From: Cichorium intybus
Lineage: Eukaryota > Streptophyta > Magnoliopsida > Asterales > Asteraceae
Length of the DNA: 64,000 nt
Reading direction: 5' to 3'
Assembly (NCBI GenBank): GCA_023525715.1
Contig: CM042009.1
Coordinates: 130,542,211-130,606,210, forward strand
The notes under the pieces were generated by a model that saw only the letters and a list, made by a program, of their open reading frames with translations, did no database searches and was not told the DNA's origin. This document shows, in pieces, positions 36,180 through 48,239 of this stretch (positions are counted from its first letter, which is position 1; every line of letters starts with the position of its first letter). The position numbers and the translations under genes are program-made.

Positions 36180-36191
36180 GCTCTGATACCA
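36180..36191 (-). other. primer-binding site (tRNA-iMet)
   Basis: The minus strand reads TGGTATCAGAGC two bases inside the right-hand LTR, fixing the orientation of the element. Confidence 0.92.
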
Positions 36192-36193
36192 AT

Positions 36194-37611
36194 TGATGAA
36201 AAATTCGATGATCGATCTCCACGAGTAAGGTTTTTTAAGCCGGTTACTGTGTGACAGATATGTATTTTGTCTATAATATGCGGAAATAAAATAGAGTTGC
36301 GGGATAGTAAATCTAAACTAGACAGTATTTAAATGGACAGAAAGCGGTAAATAAAGTAAAAGTTAGAAGTTAAATGTTAGGTGTAATAAACGCCATTATC
36401 AACGATAACGTGTTTTTACAATAAATAAAAAGGTTAGAAGTTAGAAGTTAGAAGTTAGATGTCTCGGTTAAATACAGTCCATATATGTTTTCGTTGTCAA
36501 GGTTCAATTCGGATGTATTGGATGTTTGGTACAGTTGATTTATAACAGTTTGAATAAATCAATAACGACACGGATAATTTTAAAAGAACTTATCGATAGC
36601 TGATGAAGATGGCGTTTTCTTGAAGCGTCGATTCTCGTTCTTTACGGTAGGATGAGGTTTTGTAGTTTTTTTGTGTTTGGTGAAATGGGTTTTTGGTGTC
36701 GGTTTAATTGAGATGCACGGGGTTTTTGTATGGTGTCGGGTAGAGGTTTTGTTTGGTGTCGGGTAGAGGTTTTGTATGGTGTCGGGTAGAGGTTTAGTAT
36801 GGTGTCGGGTAGAGGTTTTGTATGGTGTCGGGTAGAGGTTTTGTTTGGTGTCGGGTAGAGGTTTTGTTTGGTGTCGGGTAGAGGTTTTGTAGTTTGCGGT
36901 TTTGCGGTTTGATCCTCGTTGACAAATTCCGAGATTTGAGTGTCTTGAGGTTTCTGGTCGTGGGTAAGAGTGTATGGTGCTTGGTTGATATGGTGTGGTG
37001 TATGATTTTCTGCACACAAATGGCAAGAGGTTTGCATCTTATTTATACTGCTGAACTACAGGCCTCGCGTCGCGACCATATGGTCCGTCGCGTCGCGAAG
37101 GTCCGTAGCTGGTGGTCGGTGCGCTTTTTGTCGGGTCAGTGCGTCTCCGCTGGTATGTCGAGCTTTTCGTCGCGATTCCTTTTGGTCGCGTTTGCTTTTG
37201 GTCGCGTCGCGAAGGATAGTGCGCTGGGTTGGTAGTCTCGCGATTAGAAAGTTGGTGGTGTCACGTTGGAGGGTCTTCGCGACGGGTGTCTTCGCGTCGC
37301 GACCATGCTGGCCGTCGCGTCGCGAGCACTGTAGCAATTTGGTCTTCTGTCTTTGTTTCTTCTTCACGTCGCGACCACTATGTCTGTCGCGTCGTGATTG
37401 CTGTAGCAGTTTTGATATTTTGTATTTTGCTCTTTGGTACGTAGCGTTATTTCCTCAGATTTGGATGTTTTCTCAAAGTTTCTCGGGTCTTGATTTATTC
37501 TTGTTTTTGATCTCGAATTCACACAATCTGGAATAAACTGATAATATTTGTTAGATAATAACAGTTCATCTTATTTCAGTGATTGTCACATACAAAAATA
37601 TATTTTCAACA
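36194..37611 (-). repeat. 5' LTR of the 31563 element
   Basis: 1,418 bp and apparently identical to 31563-32980, including the 23-bp array and the CG-rich GTCGCGACC motifs. Confidence 0.95.
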
Positions 37612-37616
37612 AAAGA

Positions 37617-38300
37617 GATACACACAAAGAGCTATTGCGAGGGTATAACACCAAAAAAAGCCAAAACAACCCCCCCCCCCCCCTAAAAGCGAGGTTGTTT
37701 AAAACCAAAGTGTATAACTTTGAGACTCACACAAATCAAAACAAGTAATCTAAGATTATAAGGAACACTCAGAACTCACCATGCCTCAAACTCATAAAAA
37801 ATTGAACTTGCCTCTGGACTTCAACCAATTGAAGCTAAGTGATTGGATTACGTCCACGATCACCATCGGGTTTTTCTTTTTCTTTCTAAAAGTCGCCTCA
37901 TTTCTAGCCTTCCAAATTGCCCAGCAAACAGCCTGGGTCAATGCCGAAAGTAGCTTCTCTTCCTTTTTAGATTTTGCATGAGAATTGAAAAAACTTATAA
38001 TCTCTTCTAAGCCTTGCTTGTCCACCAAGAAAATCCACACCACTCACAAATACGAGCCCTCACCGCTTTTGAAAATTTGCATGTAACCAAGACATGATCA
38101 ATTACATCTTCTCCAAAATCGTTGTTTTAGATCATTCAGGCATGTGCTTGGATCCCATTTTCTCTTATTAAAGTCCACAAAAACAATGGAGAAAGTCTAT
38201 GATCCATCTTTCCTCACCTAATCCCCTAAAGGAGTCACGACTAAAGTATTAAAAGTAAGACCCCATAAAAGGAACCTTCCCTCGTCGTAATAATGATATT
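37617..38300 (-). pseudogene. LINE reverse-transcriptase C-terminal relic
   Basis: The minus-strand frame at 37792-38043 reads MVWIFLVDKQGLEEIISFF, then QAVCWAIWKARNEATFRKKK and VIDVIQSLSFNWLKSR-like residues. These are typical of the C-terminal zinc-binding (zf-RVT) domain of plant L1-type LINE ORF2 proteins. Upstream residues such as CLGYMQIFKSG can be read in the next segment with stops. The endonuclease and polymerase domains are absent, consistent with 5' truncation. A run of 15 Cs at about 37669-37683 marks the probable 3' untranslated region. Confidence 0.7.
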
Positions 38301-38728
38301 TATGTAGATATTATCTTATTAAAATTTTAGATGGTGCTTATAAAGGCGTATGAATATCATTTGAAACATGATTATGTGACATTAAATGATAAGTTTTAAA
38401 AACATAAGATAAGATAAATAATAATTAAACATATTGTAATATTTAAAGCCAAAATAATGAGAGGGGGTACTAAAAAACCTTAACGACAAGAGATGTGTGT
38501 CCCTGGCATTTGAGAATTTTTCTTTTTAGCAATTAATAAAATAATAGATGAAATGACCAAACTAAGTTATCATGTCAAATAGATGGAGCAAAAAACATTT
38601 GAATTTATGAATTATGTGAAAAACAGAACTTTTTTTAGCCTTACATTCATAGTTGTCATAAAATTAGTAAGTTGGGCCCGAGTTAAAACATAATCTCTAC
38701 AAAATCTTTAAAAACTATATAACAGGAT
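38301..38728. other. AT-rich intergenic stretch
   Basis: No gene or repeat structure recognised. Confidence 0.6.
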
Positions 38729-38737
38729 ATTTAAATA

Positions 38738-39024
38738 AGAATAAATTACACTTTTGGTCCCTGTGGTTGCCGGTTGCCACTTTTTTACGTCCTGGTCCAA
38801 CTTTTAGAAAATCACTCCAGGGTCCTGTGAGGAGGTTTTCGTTACACTTTGAGTCTCTCACCCGGTTACCATTTGTTTCATCCCGTTAGTTGCTCTCACC
38901 TACCCCTCCCGTGAGGGTATTTTCGTAACTTAATATGGGTGTCCAAACGGTGAATGCTATCAATATAAACCCATATAAAAGTCGTCTTTTTCTTCCTCGC
39001 TATCATACGAAGCAAAGCACCGAC
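38738..39024. repeat. left TIR of the MULE
   Basis: Inverted match to 42737-43002 with scattered mismatches. Both contain GGAGGTTTTCGTTACACTTT. Confidence 0.92.
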
Positions 39025-40049
39025 TCCATCAACTAAATTGAAAAGTAAGATCAATATTGGTTCCAATTGGGATATGCAACTTCGTTATGACAGCGGAGAT
39101 CGCACATCAACCCAAGGCAGAGATTTTAGTGCTGTAGCAGATACAAATTTGTGTGTTCGTTCGATCCGCCCATGTGTCGGAGCTCCATCACAATAATAGT
39201 CGGTTAGCTAAAGACGAAGACAAAAATGGTTGAGGTTTTTTCGCATCTTGAAGCCGCTGGCAAGGACTACGGTTTGTTTTTTGTTTCATGGGTGTTCTTC
39301 ATCAACTAGTTCATGTTTTTTAGTGTCGTAATGTTGGTAGTATTCAACCCTAAGTTTGTAATATCATATGTAACATGTTCTCAATTGTTGATGTTTAATA
39401 TAATGAAAGTTTGTTTACTTAAATTCGACATATCGGTGGTGTGCAAAGGTTATTAAGTTGGATGGATTCGAAAACACATGTACAAGACATGCATGTCATG
39501 GTTATTAAATTGGATAAACATACATGATGAACAAAGTAAGTTGTAAGATTCTGAAGAGCAGCAACTTGTCACACACATATTTGATATTTGTAATAAAAAA
39601 AGTAAATCAAATGTACTTGAATGACATGAATGTGTGAATGGCACAAACGTATACTTATACAATGAAGTAAAAAAACCATACAAATTTGAATCACAATTGA
39701 CACACAAAGATATTCATACATAAACATTAAAATTTGAGACACAAGGTGTTCAACACACGAACAAGTTTTTGTAGTTTTTGACACATTCTAGTTTAAATAG
39801 TAATTTGACCGACAAACATCTTGAAACACAAACATTGAGATGTAAATTTATCCAAACACTAAACAACTTCAATTAGTTATTCGACCCACAATCAACTTGA
39901 GCATATTCTTGACACCAAATTTCTAATCTAATTCCACTGGAAGGCCAGAATTGTTTCCTTCAATACCCTTTTCGTCTATTCTTTTAGCTAATTTCTCTAT
40001 GAGTATCCACTCATACCTTTTGGGCATTCGTTTCCAACTTGTAGTGGGT

Positions 40050-42686
40050 TCATGGCTCATCAAAACCATAATCATGCTCATCATTTACCCTGACACTAAC
40101 TGCATCTATCAGCATAACCCCCTTAACTTCATTACCTCCAATGTCTTCCTCACCTTGATTACCTCCAATGTCTGCTTCTCCTTGATTTCCTCGATTGACT
40201 GCCTCGTTTTGGTTACCTGTAGGCCTTTCCCTTTGCTTACAAGTTCTCTTGTTATGACCAGGCAGCTTACATATCCCACAAAGAAGTCTTTTGCCAACTT
40301 TGGACAATGTGTGTTTGCCAAATTTTTGTGAAGCAGCTCTACTCCTTTTAATAGTTAGTCTACCGGGAATTATTCTACTAATTGGTGGCAAAGGAGGAGT
40401 ATATTTTGTGGAAGGCCAATTGTTTCTTCTTTCATACCTAGTAATGGATTCATGTAAGTATTCTTGTAAAATGTAGCTAAATATAGCAGGTCCACATATG
40501 CTTCAATAGTTCCATTAATGTGTGATATTGTTGCTACATAATGCATACAACCATATCCATTGATTTTCCACAGCCTGCAGGTTTAAGTTTTGTTTTCCAA
40601 GTGTACAAAATAAGAATCTCCTAAGTTGGTTGTTTCAAATTGCAAAATTCCAATAGGGACCACTTGCCAGTATCTACAAATTGCATAAAATATTATTTTT
40701 ATTATAGTAGTCATGTAAAATCATCAAATAACAGCATAGACACAAATCTGTGTTGGATTTGCAACTCATTTATTTTATGTCTATAGCAGGACAAACTTGG
40801 TAGTCATGCCAATTGCAACCTTTCACTTGCATTTTATGCATCCTCTCCATCACAAAACTTTGAATTTCTTCAAGCATTGTTATATTTGGTTTTTTTCCTA
40901 GCTTTTCCTATCATAATATTGAAACTTTCACATATTCTATTATCTACAGCATCATACATGCTGCCTAATTGAAAGAAAGGCCTTGACCATGTGTCAGGAT
41001 CCTTTTCCATTAGATATTCATATGTTGTAGGGTTTAACATCCCAATTTCTTTCATGGCTACTTTGAACTAAGGTTTCGTTGTTGGCTTGCTTGCTTTCCA
41101 AAATAGTTTTTCAAAGTGAGCTCCCGAAAATCTCTTCTTACAATCAGCACATATCTGCCTTGCACACTGCCTATGTTCAGCTGCTGGTAACACTTCCTTG
41201 ATTGCCTCTAACAGGCCTTTCATAGTGCATGGAAACATAATTAATTTACAAGTGAATCAGTATTGAATAGATATAACAAATAAAATATACCTTATGTTCA
41301 TCTGACATGATAGTCACACCTAGACCACTTTCTAGGTGCAGATCTTCTGTGATGTTCTCCATGAAAAACTTCCAGTTCTCTTTGTTTTCCACACAAACCA
41401 AAGCCCAATAAATTAGGAAAATTTGATCATTGGCATCCGTTCCAACTACACTTAAAAAATGACCAGCACAATACCTTTTCAGAAAACACCCATGTAGGTT
41501 TATGAGTCTTCTACAACAGTTTCCAACTTTGTTTCAATCCCTCAAAACATACATAAAACTTGCTGAAGTAATTTTTACCATCCGACATGCCATTAAGACA
41601 CACTTTCACATTAGACCCGGATTGGATCTTCTAATCTCATCTCCATATGACCATAGTTTGGCATATTGTTCAACAATGGTTCCCTATATAAGATTTAATG
41701 CATCCTTTTTTACTCTCCTACATTGACGCATACTAACCTGTATGCCAAATTTATGTTTGACATCTTCCCGTAGTAGCCTAACACTCATTATTTGGTCTTG
41801 TATAATGTCAGTAGTGTAATGACTAACAATTCAAGCATAGTTGACAATTGAACCTAACATGAAATTCCTAGCACAATTATGGTCATGTATAAGAGACTTT
41901 ATTTGGAATAACTGCTCCTCGCTCATCCATGAAGCCCATAGCCTAAATGAACATTGATAATCACAAAAATTTTCCAATAATCTCCTAGTATCATTCTTTT
42001 TATAACACAATTGATATCTATTTGCAACAACATAATTAGAAAGCATATGTTTCAACTGTTTGGGCTTTCAAAACGCATATCTAGTACATATTTTTGTTTC
42101 TTCCACTCAACATCTGCATTGAACCTTGTTTGAACATCAAGTTTCTGTCAACGTCACCAATGTCAAGTTGTTCTGCGTCGTGCTCACCCATCTGAATTTC
42201 TAGGTCATCAACCATTTCCGGTGGATTTGGTGTGTTGTTAATAGGAGTGTTGATGTGCATTGCCAATCCCATCTACCATTTCCGATGGAAAACCTCCTGC
42301 AACTCCAAAATGGTGATCTTCAAGATGAATCACTTCATTGTGGTCTTCAACTATCCACTCCTGTTGATTAACACCGGTATGATCCATGTACATAGGTACA
42401 ATAACTCCACAATGGTTTGCAATCTTGATGAACTCAACATATTCCATCTCCTCTTTAATCTGCTTTAATCCTTCTGCTAACTCGAACCCAGATAAACAGA
42501 AATACAAGTTCCAGCACTTTTCTACTTTTCTACGGTAAATCTTTCAAGAAACTATACACACTCCTCTAAATCCATCCCCGCAAAATCTATGTCTTCAAAC
42601 AAGTGATGCATGCCGTCAGAGTAACTTAAGGGTTGCCTCGAGAACGCTCCATGGTAGTGTACGTCGACTTTGCAGTTTGATTCCAT
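40050..42686 (-). pseudogene. MURA-type transposase, inactivated
   Basis: The likely start is the ATG at 42686-42684 (MESNCKVDVHYHGAF, then GMDLEECV), followed quickly by a stop. Reading on through stops and shifts: a FAR1/MuDR-like DNA-binding region at about 41831-42055 (MLSNYVVANRYQL, DYQCSFRLWASWM); the transposase core near 41300-41500 (NLHGCFLKRYCAGHFLSVVG, then SDEHK); TWSRPFFQLGSMYDAVDNRICESFN near 40900-41000; a SWIM-type finger near 40525-40590 (TCRLWKINGYGCMHYVATI); and a CCHC knuckle near 40225-40275 (CGICKLPGHNKRTC). MULE transposases cut and paste DNA in the nucleus. The Asp expected before GCF in the first catalytic motif is His (codon 41494-41492), so even repaired frames would lack a key residue. 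Confidence 0.85.
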
Positions 42687-42736
42687 CGTAACGAAGAAGA
42701 ATATGATTCGGGTGAAGGGTTTCTATTAAACCCGCT

Positions 42737-43002
42737 GCTCTGCTTCGTATACTTGCGAGGAAGAAGACGATTTGAAGGTTTATAAATATAGCATTCACTG
42801 TTTGGACACCCATCTTAAGTTACGAAAATAACCTCACATGAGGGGCAGGTGAGAGCAACAAACGGGATGCAACAAACGTAACTGGGTGAGGACTCAAAGT
42901 GTAACGAAAACCTCCTCACATGGACCCTGTAGTGCTTTTTTTTTAAGTTGGAACCAGGGCGTAAAAAAATAGCAACCACAGGGACCAAAGTGTAATTTAC
43001 TC
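42737..43002. repeat. right TIR of the MULE
   Basis: Inverted partner of the left TIR. It lies just upstream of the transposase start and probably held its promoter. Confidence 0.92.
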
Positions 43003-43042
43003 TTTAAATAATTAGTCTCAAATTCAAATATAGTTCAATAAG

Positions 43043-43375
<333 letters not shown>

Positions 43376-43387
43376 CACACACACAGA

Positions 43388-43643
43388 GACACAGTTACAA
43401 ATTTGTGTGTTACACGGTTGACAAATAAAAATACTTATATAATAAGCATTGATTAGTTTCATTTTGACGGTTTTCATTGGCAAACTTTGACCAACATTTT
43501 CCTTTCGACTAACAGACACAGTTACAAACTCGTGTGTTACACGGTTGACAAATAAAAAGACTTATATAATAAGCATTGATTAGTTTCATTTCGACGATTT
43601 TCCATTGGCAAGCTTTGACCAACATTTTCCTTTCGACTAACAG
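43388..43643. repeat. 127-bp tandem duplication
   Basis: Two adjacent copies (from 43388 and 43515) both contain CAGTTACAAA, TTACACGGTTGACAAATAAA and CAACATTTTCCTTTCGACT, differing at only a few bases. Confidence 0.9.
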
Positions 43644-44347
43644 TTTTCTTTTTGTAAATTGGTTTAGGGTTTAGGTTTGGAGGGGGTAGGTGGGTAGTCT
43701 TTACGAAAGCTGATAGGACCCATGCAATATGACAATAACAAACCCATGCAATATGACAATAACAAATAGTTAAAGAAATTTACAACATATGTATTAGGGG
43801 TGTTAAAAATATCTGAAACCGAAAAACTGAGGAGCTGTATCGATTTTTAGTTACCAAAACTCTCTTTTAATTTTAAAAGGTTTCTTAACCGAACTGGTGG
43901 GTCGCTACGATTTATGCTTTTTGTAAAATACGACCGACCAAAAAGTCGAAACGTATTTTTTAGATGTTAAAAATGATGAAAATCAATGCTATATAAAATA
44001 TTTTTATCATGAGAAAAAAATCTTTTTAAATTTTGGACTTAATGAGTTAAGATCTTTTGGTTAAAGACTTGATGATTGAGTGGAAAAAGAAAGTGAAAAC
44101 GTATAATATATATAAGTATTAATGTGTAGTGAATTGTAGTATGATCTAAGTAGTATTTATTGATAGCAGTTGTAGGAATACGTAATATGTGTGATAGTTA
44201 GCGCTTGGATTGCTGCTAGCAACACAATGATATCAGGTGAATTACACCAACTCGTTTATTATGTTAACGATGCATGCAATGTGCAATGTGTGATGTGTAT
44301 TTTGTTTTAATAAAAAAAGATATGATATGAATTATGTATGTGTATCT

Positions 44348-44465
<118 letters not shown>

Positions 44466-44699
44466 CCATGAAGTATGGTGGTGAAGTGGGCAATGTATGC
44501 ATATGTAAGTTATGTCCATAAAGTACGGTGGTGAAGTGGTTTGGCTGGCTGGTCATGAAATACGGTGGTGAAGTGGCCAATGCATGGGAGTTGGTACCAA
44601 CAATATGTGTTTAGGATAATATGATGATGTACATGATAAGTTAAGTTATGTTATATGTTTGTGAATGTATAAAAGTGATATGTGAATGCATGTGATTGA

Positions 44700-45036
44700 T
44701 ATAATATGCGAGTACTGTGTTTCTCACTAAGCGTTTCCGTTTACCAGTTGAATTCTAACATTTCAAGTTTAATGGGTATTTTTTGGAAAAGGGCACGGCG
44801 TGGTCGTTCTGAGCTCGTATCAAAATAAAGGAAATGACCTTTTAAGCAATTTATTATTTTAATTCTTCTGCTTTTAAATGTTTGTATTAATTTTATATTC
44901 TGGTATGATCATTACTCTGATGCAAACTATTTAATTATCTTAAAAAAATTTGTTATCTAAAAAAATTTGTGTCCAAAAGTATAATTTAGATTTACTTAAT
45001 GTTTATTTATTAAAAAAAAATTAGGGTGTTACATAA
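44700..45036 (+). repeat. fragment of a gypsy LTR
   Basis: The order TTCTCACTAAGC, then a GGGCACGGCGTGG phrase, then a terminal TTAGGGTGTTACA matches the 3' part of the LTR at 5841-7635. No primer site follows, so it is a truncated or solo LTR. The left limit is unclear; 43650-44348 holds nothing else I recognise. Confidence 0.35.
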
Positions 45037-46650
45037 TACTTATATCACTACTAGCTGTTGTTATCACTGTTGTCTCATCATCAAAATTATCCACAATATA
45101 ATGCTCTAATTTTGTTGGAATAGTGTCTAATTTCATATTCAGCAAGATCCAAATCCTATATCTTTAATTGCTTGATTCTGTTTTTTTTTTTACTTAAACC
45201 TTTCATTATGTTTTGTAATTGTGTAGGAGTTGTTCTAGTATGTAGAATAAATGGCACCACTGGTTCCCTTTTCTTCAACAACGAAATCTCACTCGACTTT
45301 TTTAATCTCTTCAACAACTATATTTTTCGACTCGTTTTCTTTTACAGTAGAAGATCGAAGCTTTCTTGTTGGTTCTTGAAGCTTTGACTTTTTGATTTCT
45401 TCTTTTTTAATATAATTATCGTCTTGGTCAATATTGTCACTACATTACAATTTCAAAGATGTTACAAAGAACATATTATAAGAATACTAAATTAATAAAA
45501 TTTAAAATTATAAAATAAAAAATATACTATTTTTTCATTTCTTCCTTTAATTCTTCTTTTTGATAACGCAAAAGATTTTTTTATTATTGTAAACCTTGTC
45601 GTTAAAATTTTTTCTTCTGATTCCATATCATCATCAGTATCAGTTTTTTTATATTACAAATATATCAGCAGTGTGTGTTTTTCATATGTATATACTATAT
45701 AATGTATTCAAATATATAATATATACATGAAGATGCATATGAATGTGTATATGTATAGGCATACATATAGATATGCATAGATATACAGAAGGAAAATTTT
45801 GGTAGAAATGATAAGAAGTGTTTCATTTATATTATTTTTGACGAACCAACAAAATGAATCATTATAAGACGCAAAAAAATCTCTGAAAGAAGGAATCGAT
45901 GATTCATTTTTATTCTTATAGATCACTAACTATCCTATAAAACTGATATTATTCGGTTTGGATTCAATTTGGATCAAAAGCGACTCAAACTGACCAAGCG
46001 ACTCAAACTGACCATGCTCGCCCATATAGTTTAGCACGCTCTTCAAGGTTATCAATAAAATATTTCTCTAATTTGAGAGTAAGCGTAGCTTGATTACTAT
46101 TATCAAGTAAACCACTTTAAATCAGTGTGTTCTTATTGTTCTTCGCATCTTTATTATCATGTTTGTATTTGTCAAAATCTTCCTAATCTTAACACCGATG
46201 AATCCAAACATAGTCGGATAGGGTTGAGAGAAATTCTTGAGAGGATATCGTCTAAATAAATTGAAATCAACTTTAAAGAGTGTTCTAAATTCAAAATTAC
46301 ATATTCCGGACCAAATGATTATTTCGATAAATGAAAAAATAGGTCAAATCTTTTGAGTCTTATTTATAATCTGGTCAAATTTGTAAATAAGTAAATTAGT
46401 CGACTAAAAGCTACTAGAACCACCTCCGCAATGTACGATAAGTGCGGTGAGAACGTACGGTCAATACTATTTAAACGATGCTAGTCAAAATATGTGAACC
46501 ATCGGACATGTATATTTTATGTTAAACTTAAATTCATTGTATTATATTAATTTATATATTAAAAAGTCCCCAAATTTTATTTAGAACTAATAGAAATCAC
46601 TTTGTTAAATATATAGTGTCCAATACTTAAATCTTTTTCAAGCACGAGAA
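45037..46650. other. intergenic, nothing recognised
   Basis: AT-rich. The 72-codon minus frame at 45708-45926 is low-complexity Tyr/Ile and unconvincing. No terminal repeats found. Confidence 0.5.
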
Positions 46651-46773
46651 AAAGAAACGAATGAAAAATAATTAAGATAGACTTGTTCCCAAAGACGCGG
46701 AAAGATTTGAATGCAAAATTTTCTAAATTTGATTTCACATGCACCCAAAAGAAATCCAGAAACTTTTCCACTT

Positions 46774-46782
46774 CTATATAAG
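46774..46782 (+). promoter_or_regulatory. TATA box of dirigent copy 2
   Basis: CTATATAAG lies about 65 bases upstream of the ATG, matching copy 1. Confidence 0.75.
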
Positions 46783-46846
46783 CATCAACTTCACCAAGCA
46801 TAACGTACCAACTCTCCTCATTCTTTTCTCATCTTTCCCGCCCACA

Positions 46847-47425
46847 ATGGCTACATCGGTATCGAAAAATGTTACTGTTATCTTCACTGTTCTTCTTATC
46901 TCTTTCTTTCTTACTGTCGAATCCCAGAAATTTTCAAGAAACCTGTCACAACGATCTTTGGGTTTGAGAAAAGAGAAACTGAGCCATTTTCGCTTCTACT
47001 TCCATGACATAGTTAGTGGCCCAAACGCCACCGCCATCAGGATCGTTGAAGCCACCAGAACCAACCGCACTGCCGCCACAGGTTTTGGTGACATCACCAT
47101 GATCGACAACCCGTTGACCATCGGCCCTGAAAGGACCTCGAGGTTGGTGGGTAGAGCACAAGGGATATATACATCGGCGAGCTTAAACGAAATGGGGTTG
47201 TTGATGGCTATGAACTACGTGTTTGTAGAGGGAAAGTATAATGGTAGCACGTTGAGTATAGTTGGCCGGAATCCGGTGATGTCGCCGGTTAGAGAGATGC
47301 CGGTCATTGGAGGAAGTGGGCTTTTACGGTTTGCACGTGGATATGCAGAAGCAAGAACTCATACTTTTAACATGAACAATGGTGATGCTGTCGTCGAGTT
47401 TAATGTTTACGTTTTCCATTATTAA
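46847..47425 (+). CDS. dirigent protein, DIR22-like (copy 2)
   Basis: 192 residues, no intron. I chose the ATG at 46847 because it aligns with copy 1 and starts a signal peptide (IFTVLLISFFLTVES). An in-frame ATG at 46739 would add 36 residues and lies upstream of the TATA box, so it is unlikely to be used. The dirigent domain spans about residue 45 to the end, with FYFHDIVSGPNAT, GFGDITMIDNPLT, GRAQGIY and GGSGLLRFARGY. All four N-glycosylation sequons of copy 1 are kept. The protein should be secreted to the apoplast and assist stereoselective phenolic coupling; the substrate is unknown. Differences from copy 1 cluster in the signal and pro-region, and both frames are intact. The 3' flank is interrupted about 540 bases after the stop by the copia element at 47974. 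Confidence 0.95.
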   Translation: MATSVSKNVTVIFTVLLISFFLTVESQKFSRNLSQRSLGLRKEKLSHFRFYFHDIVSGPNATAIRIVEATRTNRTAATGFGDITMIDNPLTIGPERTSRLVGRAQGIYTSASLNEMGLLMAMNYVFVEGKYNGSTLSIVGRNPVMSPVREMPVIGGSGLLRFARGYAEARTHTFNMNNGDAVVEFNVYVFHY

Positions 47426-47973
47426 ATATTTATATTTTTTTTAAATTTATTTTGTTTTCATGTTGTTAAAGTTTTCGGATTCTGCATTTTTTTTTGATGA
47501 TACGATATATAATTACAATATTATTATTGATTAATAAGTCTACCTATGAATCACGTATATGCAAAATGTTTGTAAACCAAGGATAAGGAGTATTACTGTT
47601 AAATCCATGAATACACGTATGTATAGAATATGAATTCACAATTTTAAGTTATGACAAAATGACCTATACAAACCAACATCGATCGATCTTTTTATAGTAT
47701 TATAACATGATAACATGTCTTGTAAAAAATATGATTGGACATTTAGTCGTGTAAAGCAAGTATTTTGTTTGTTTACTATAAAAGTTATATAAATGATAGC
47801 TATAAATCGTATTACGACAATTTTTTTTATTTTAAAGTCATGTTTGATTAGCAATTACATGTTTAATTTTAAAAACTAGTGATCAAGGAAAACCCTTTTT
47901 CGTTACCAAAAATATTGATAGAAAATGATCAAAACCTTTTAAATTAATTGAACAGAAATATTTATAAAGTTGA

Positions 47974-48224
47974 TCAAGATCACAATTGTATAAAACACAA
48001 ATATATCAAAATAACTCTTTGATTAATTGGAAATATCACTCAAAAACCAATTACATATATGTGTGTATATTGCTATGTGTTGGTGTGTCTCCACTGCTCT
48101 TGATAGTACACTGCATATATATTGCATAGAAAGCCACTTGCTTAATAATATCTAAATATCAATTGTCCACTTGACAATTGGTTGGTGGATCAAAAGTATC
48201 CACTTGACACTTAAGATTCCAACA
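47974..48224 (-). repeat. 3' LTR of the copia element
   Basis: On the plus strand from TCAAGATCACAATTG to GATTCCAACA. The minus-strand polypurine tract (GGGGGTGAA) is adjacent at about 48226-48234. Confidence 0.93.
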
Positions 48225-48239
48225 TTCACCCCCGAATCT

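Larger units (their letters stand above)
31563..37611 (-). mobile_element. non-autonomous copia-type element with identical LTRs
   Basis: The element is 6,049 bp, flanked by the perfect duplication AAAGA (31558-31562 and 37612-37616). The LTRs are 1,418 bp each, and I see no difference between them. Primer site and polypurine tract are intact and place it on the minus strand. The 3.2-kb interior has one long intact gag-like frame and a protease start, then non-coding sequence; reverse transcriptase, RNase H and integrase are absent. The polypurine tract form, the coiled-coil gag and the WYIDSG motif suggest derivation from the SIRE/Maximus branch of Ty1/copia. Identical LTRs mean recent movement, so a partner must have supplied enzymes. 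Confidence 0.93.
19693..38300 (-). mobile_element. LINE 3' end, split by two later insertions
   Basis: Three separated pieces fit one minus-strand LINE: a T-run on the plus strand at about 19693-19707 (its poly-A tail) with adjoining sequence to 19728, 30901-31562, and 37617 to about 38300. Removing the MULE at 19729-30891 (with one TTAAATTAA copy) and the element at 31563-37611 (with one AAAGA copy) joins them. The right piece encodes the C-terminal domain of a LINE reverse transcriptase. The 5' part is missing, as usual for LINE insertions. Target duplications could not be fixed. Confidence 0.6.
38738..43002 (-). mobile_element. Mutator-like element (MULE), full length, decayed
   Basis: The element is 4,265 bp, flanked by a perfect 9-bp duplication TTTAAATAA (38729-38737 and 43003-43011). 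The ends are GAATAAATTACAC and, in reverse complement, GAGTAAATTACAC, and the inverted repeats extend about 270-290 bp inward. A decayed minus-strand transposase fills the right and middle part. About 1 kb at 39030-40040 is non-coding. Confidence 0.93.

Noticed and set aside
46739..46846. N-terminal extension of dirigent copy 2
   Set aside because: The upstream ATG precedes the TATA box, has no counterpart in copy 1 and would bury the signal peptide.
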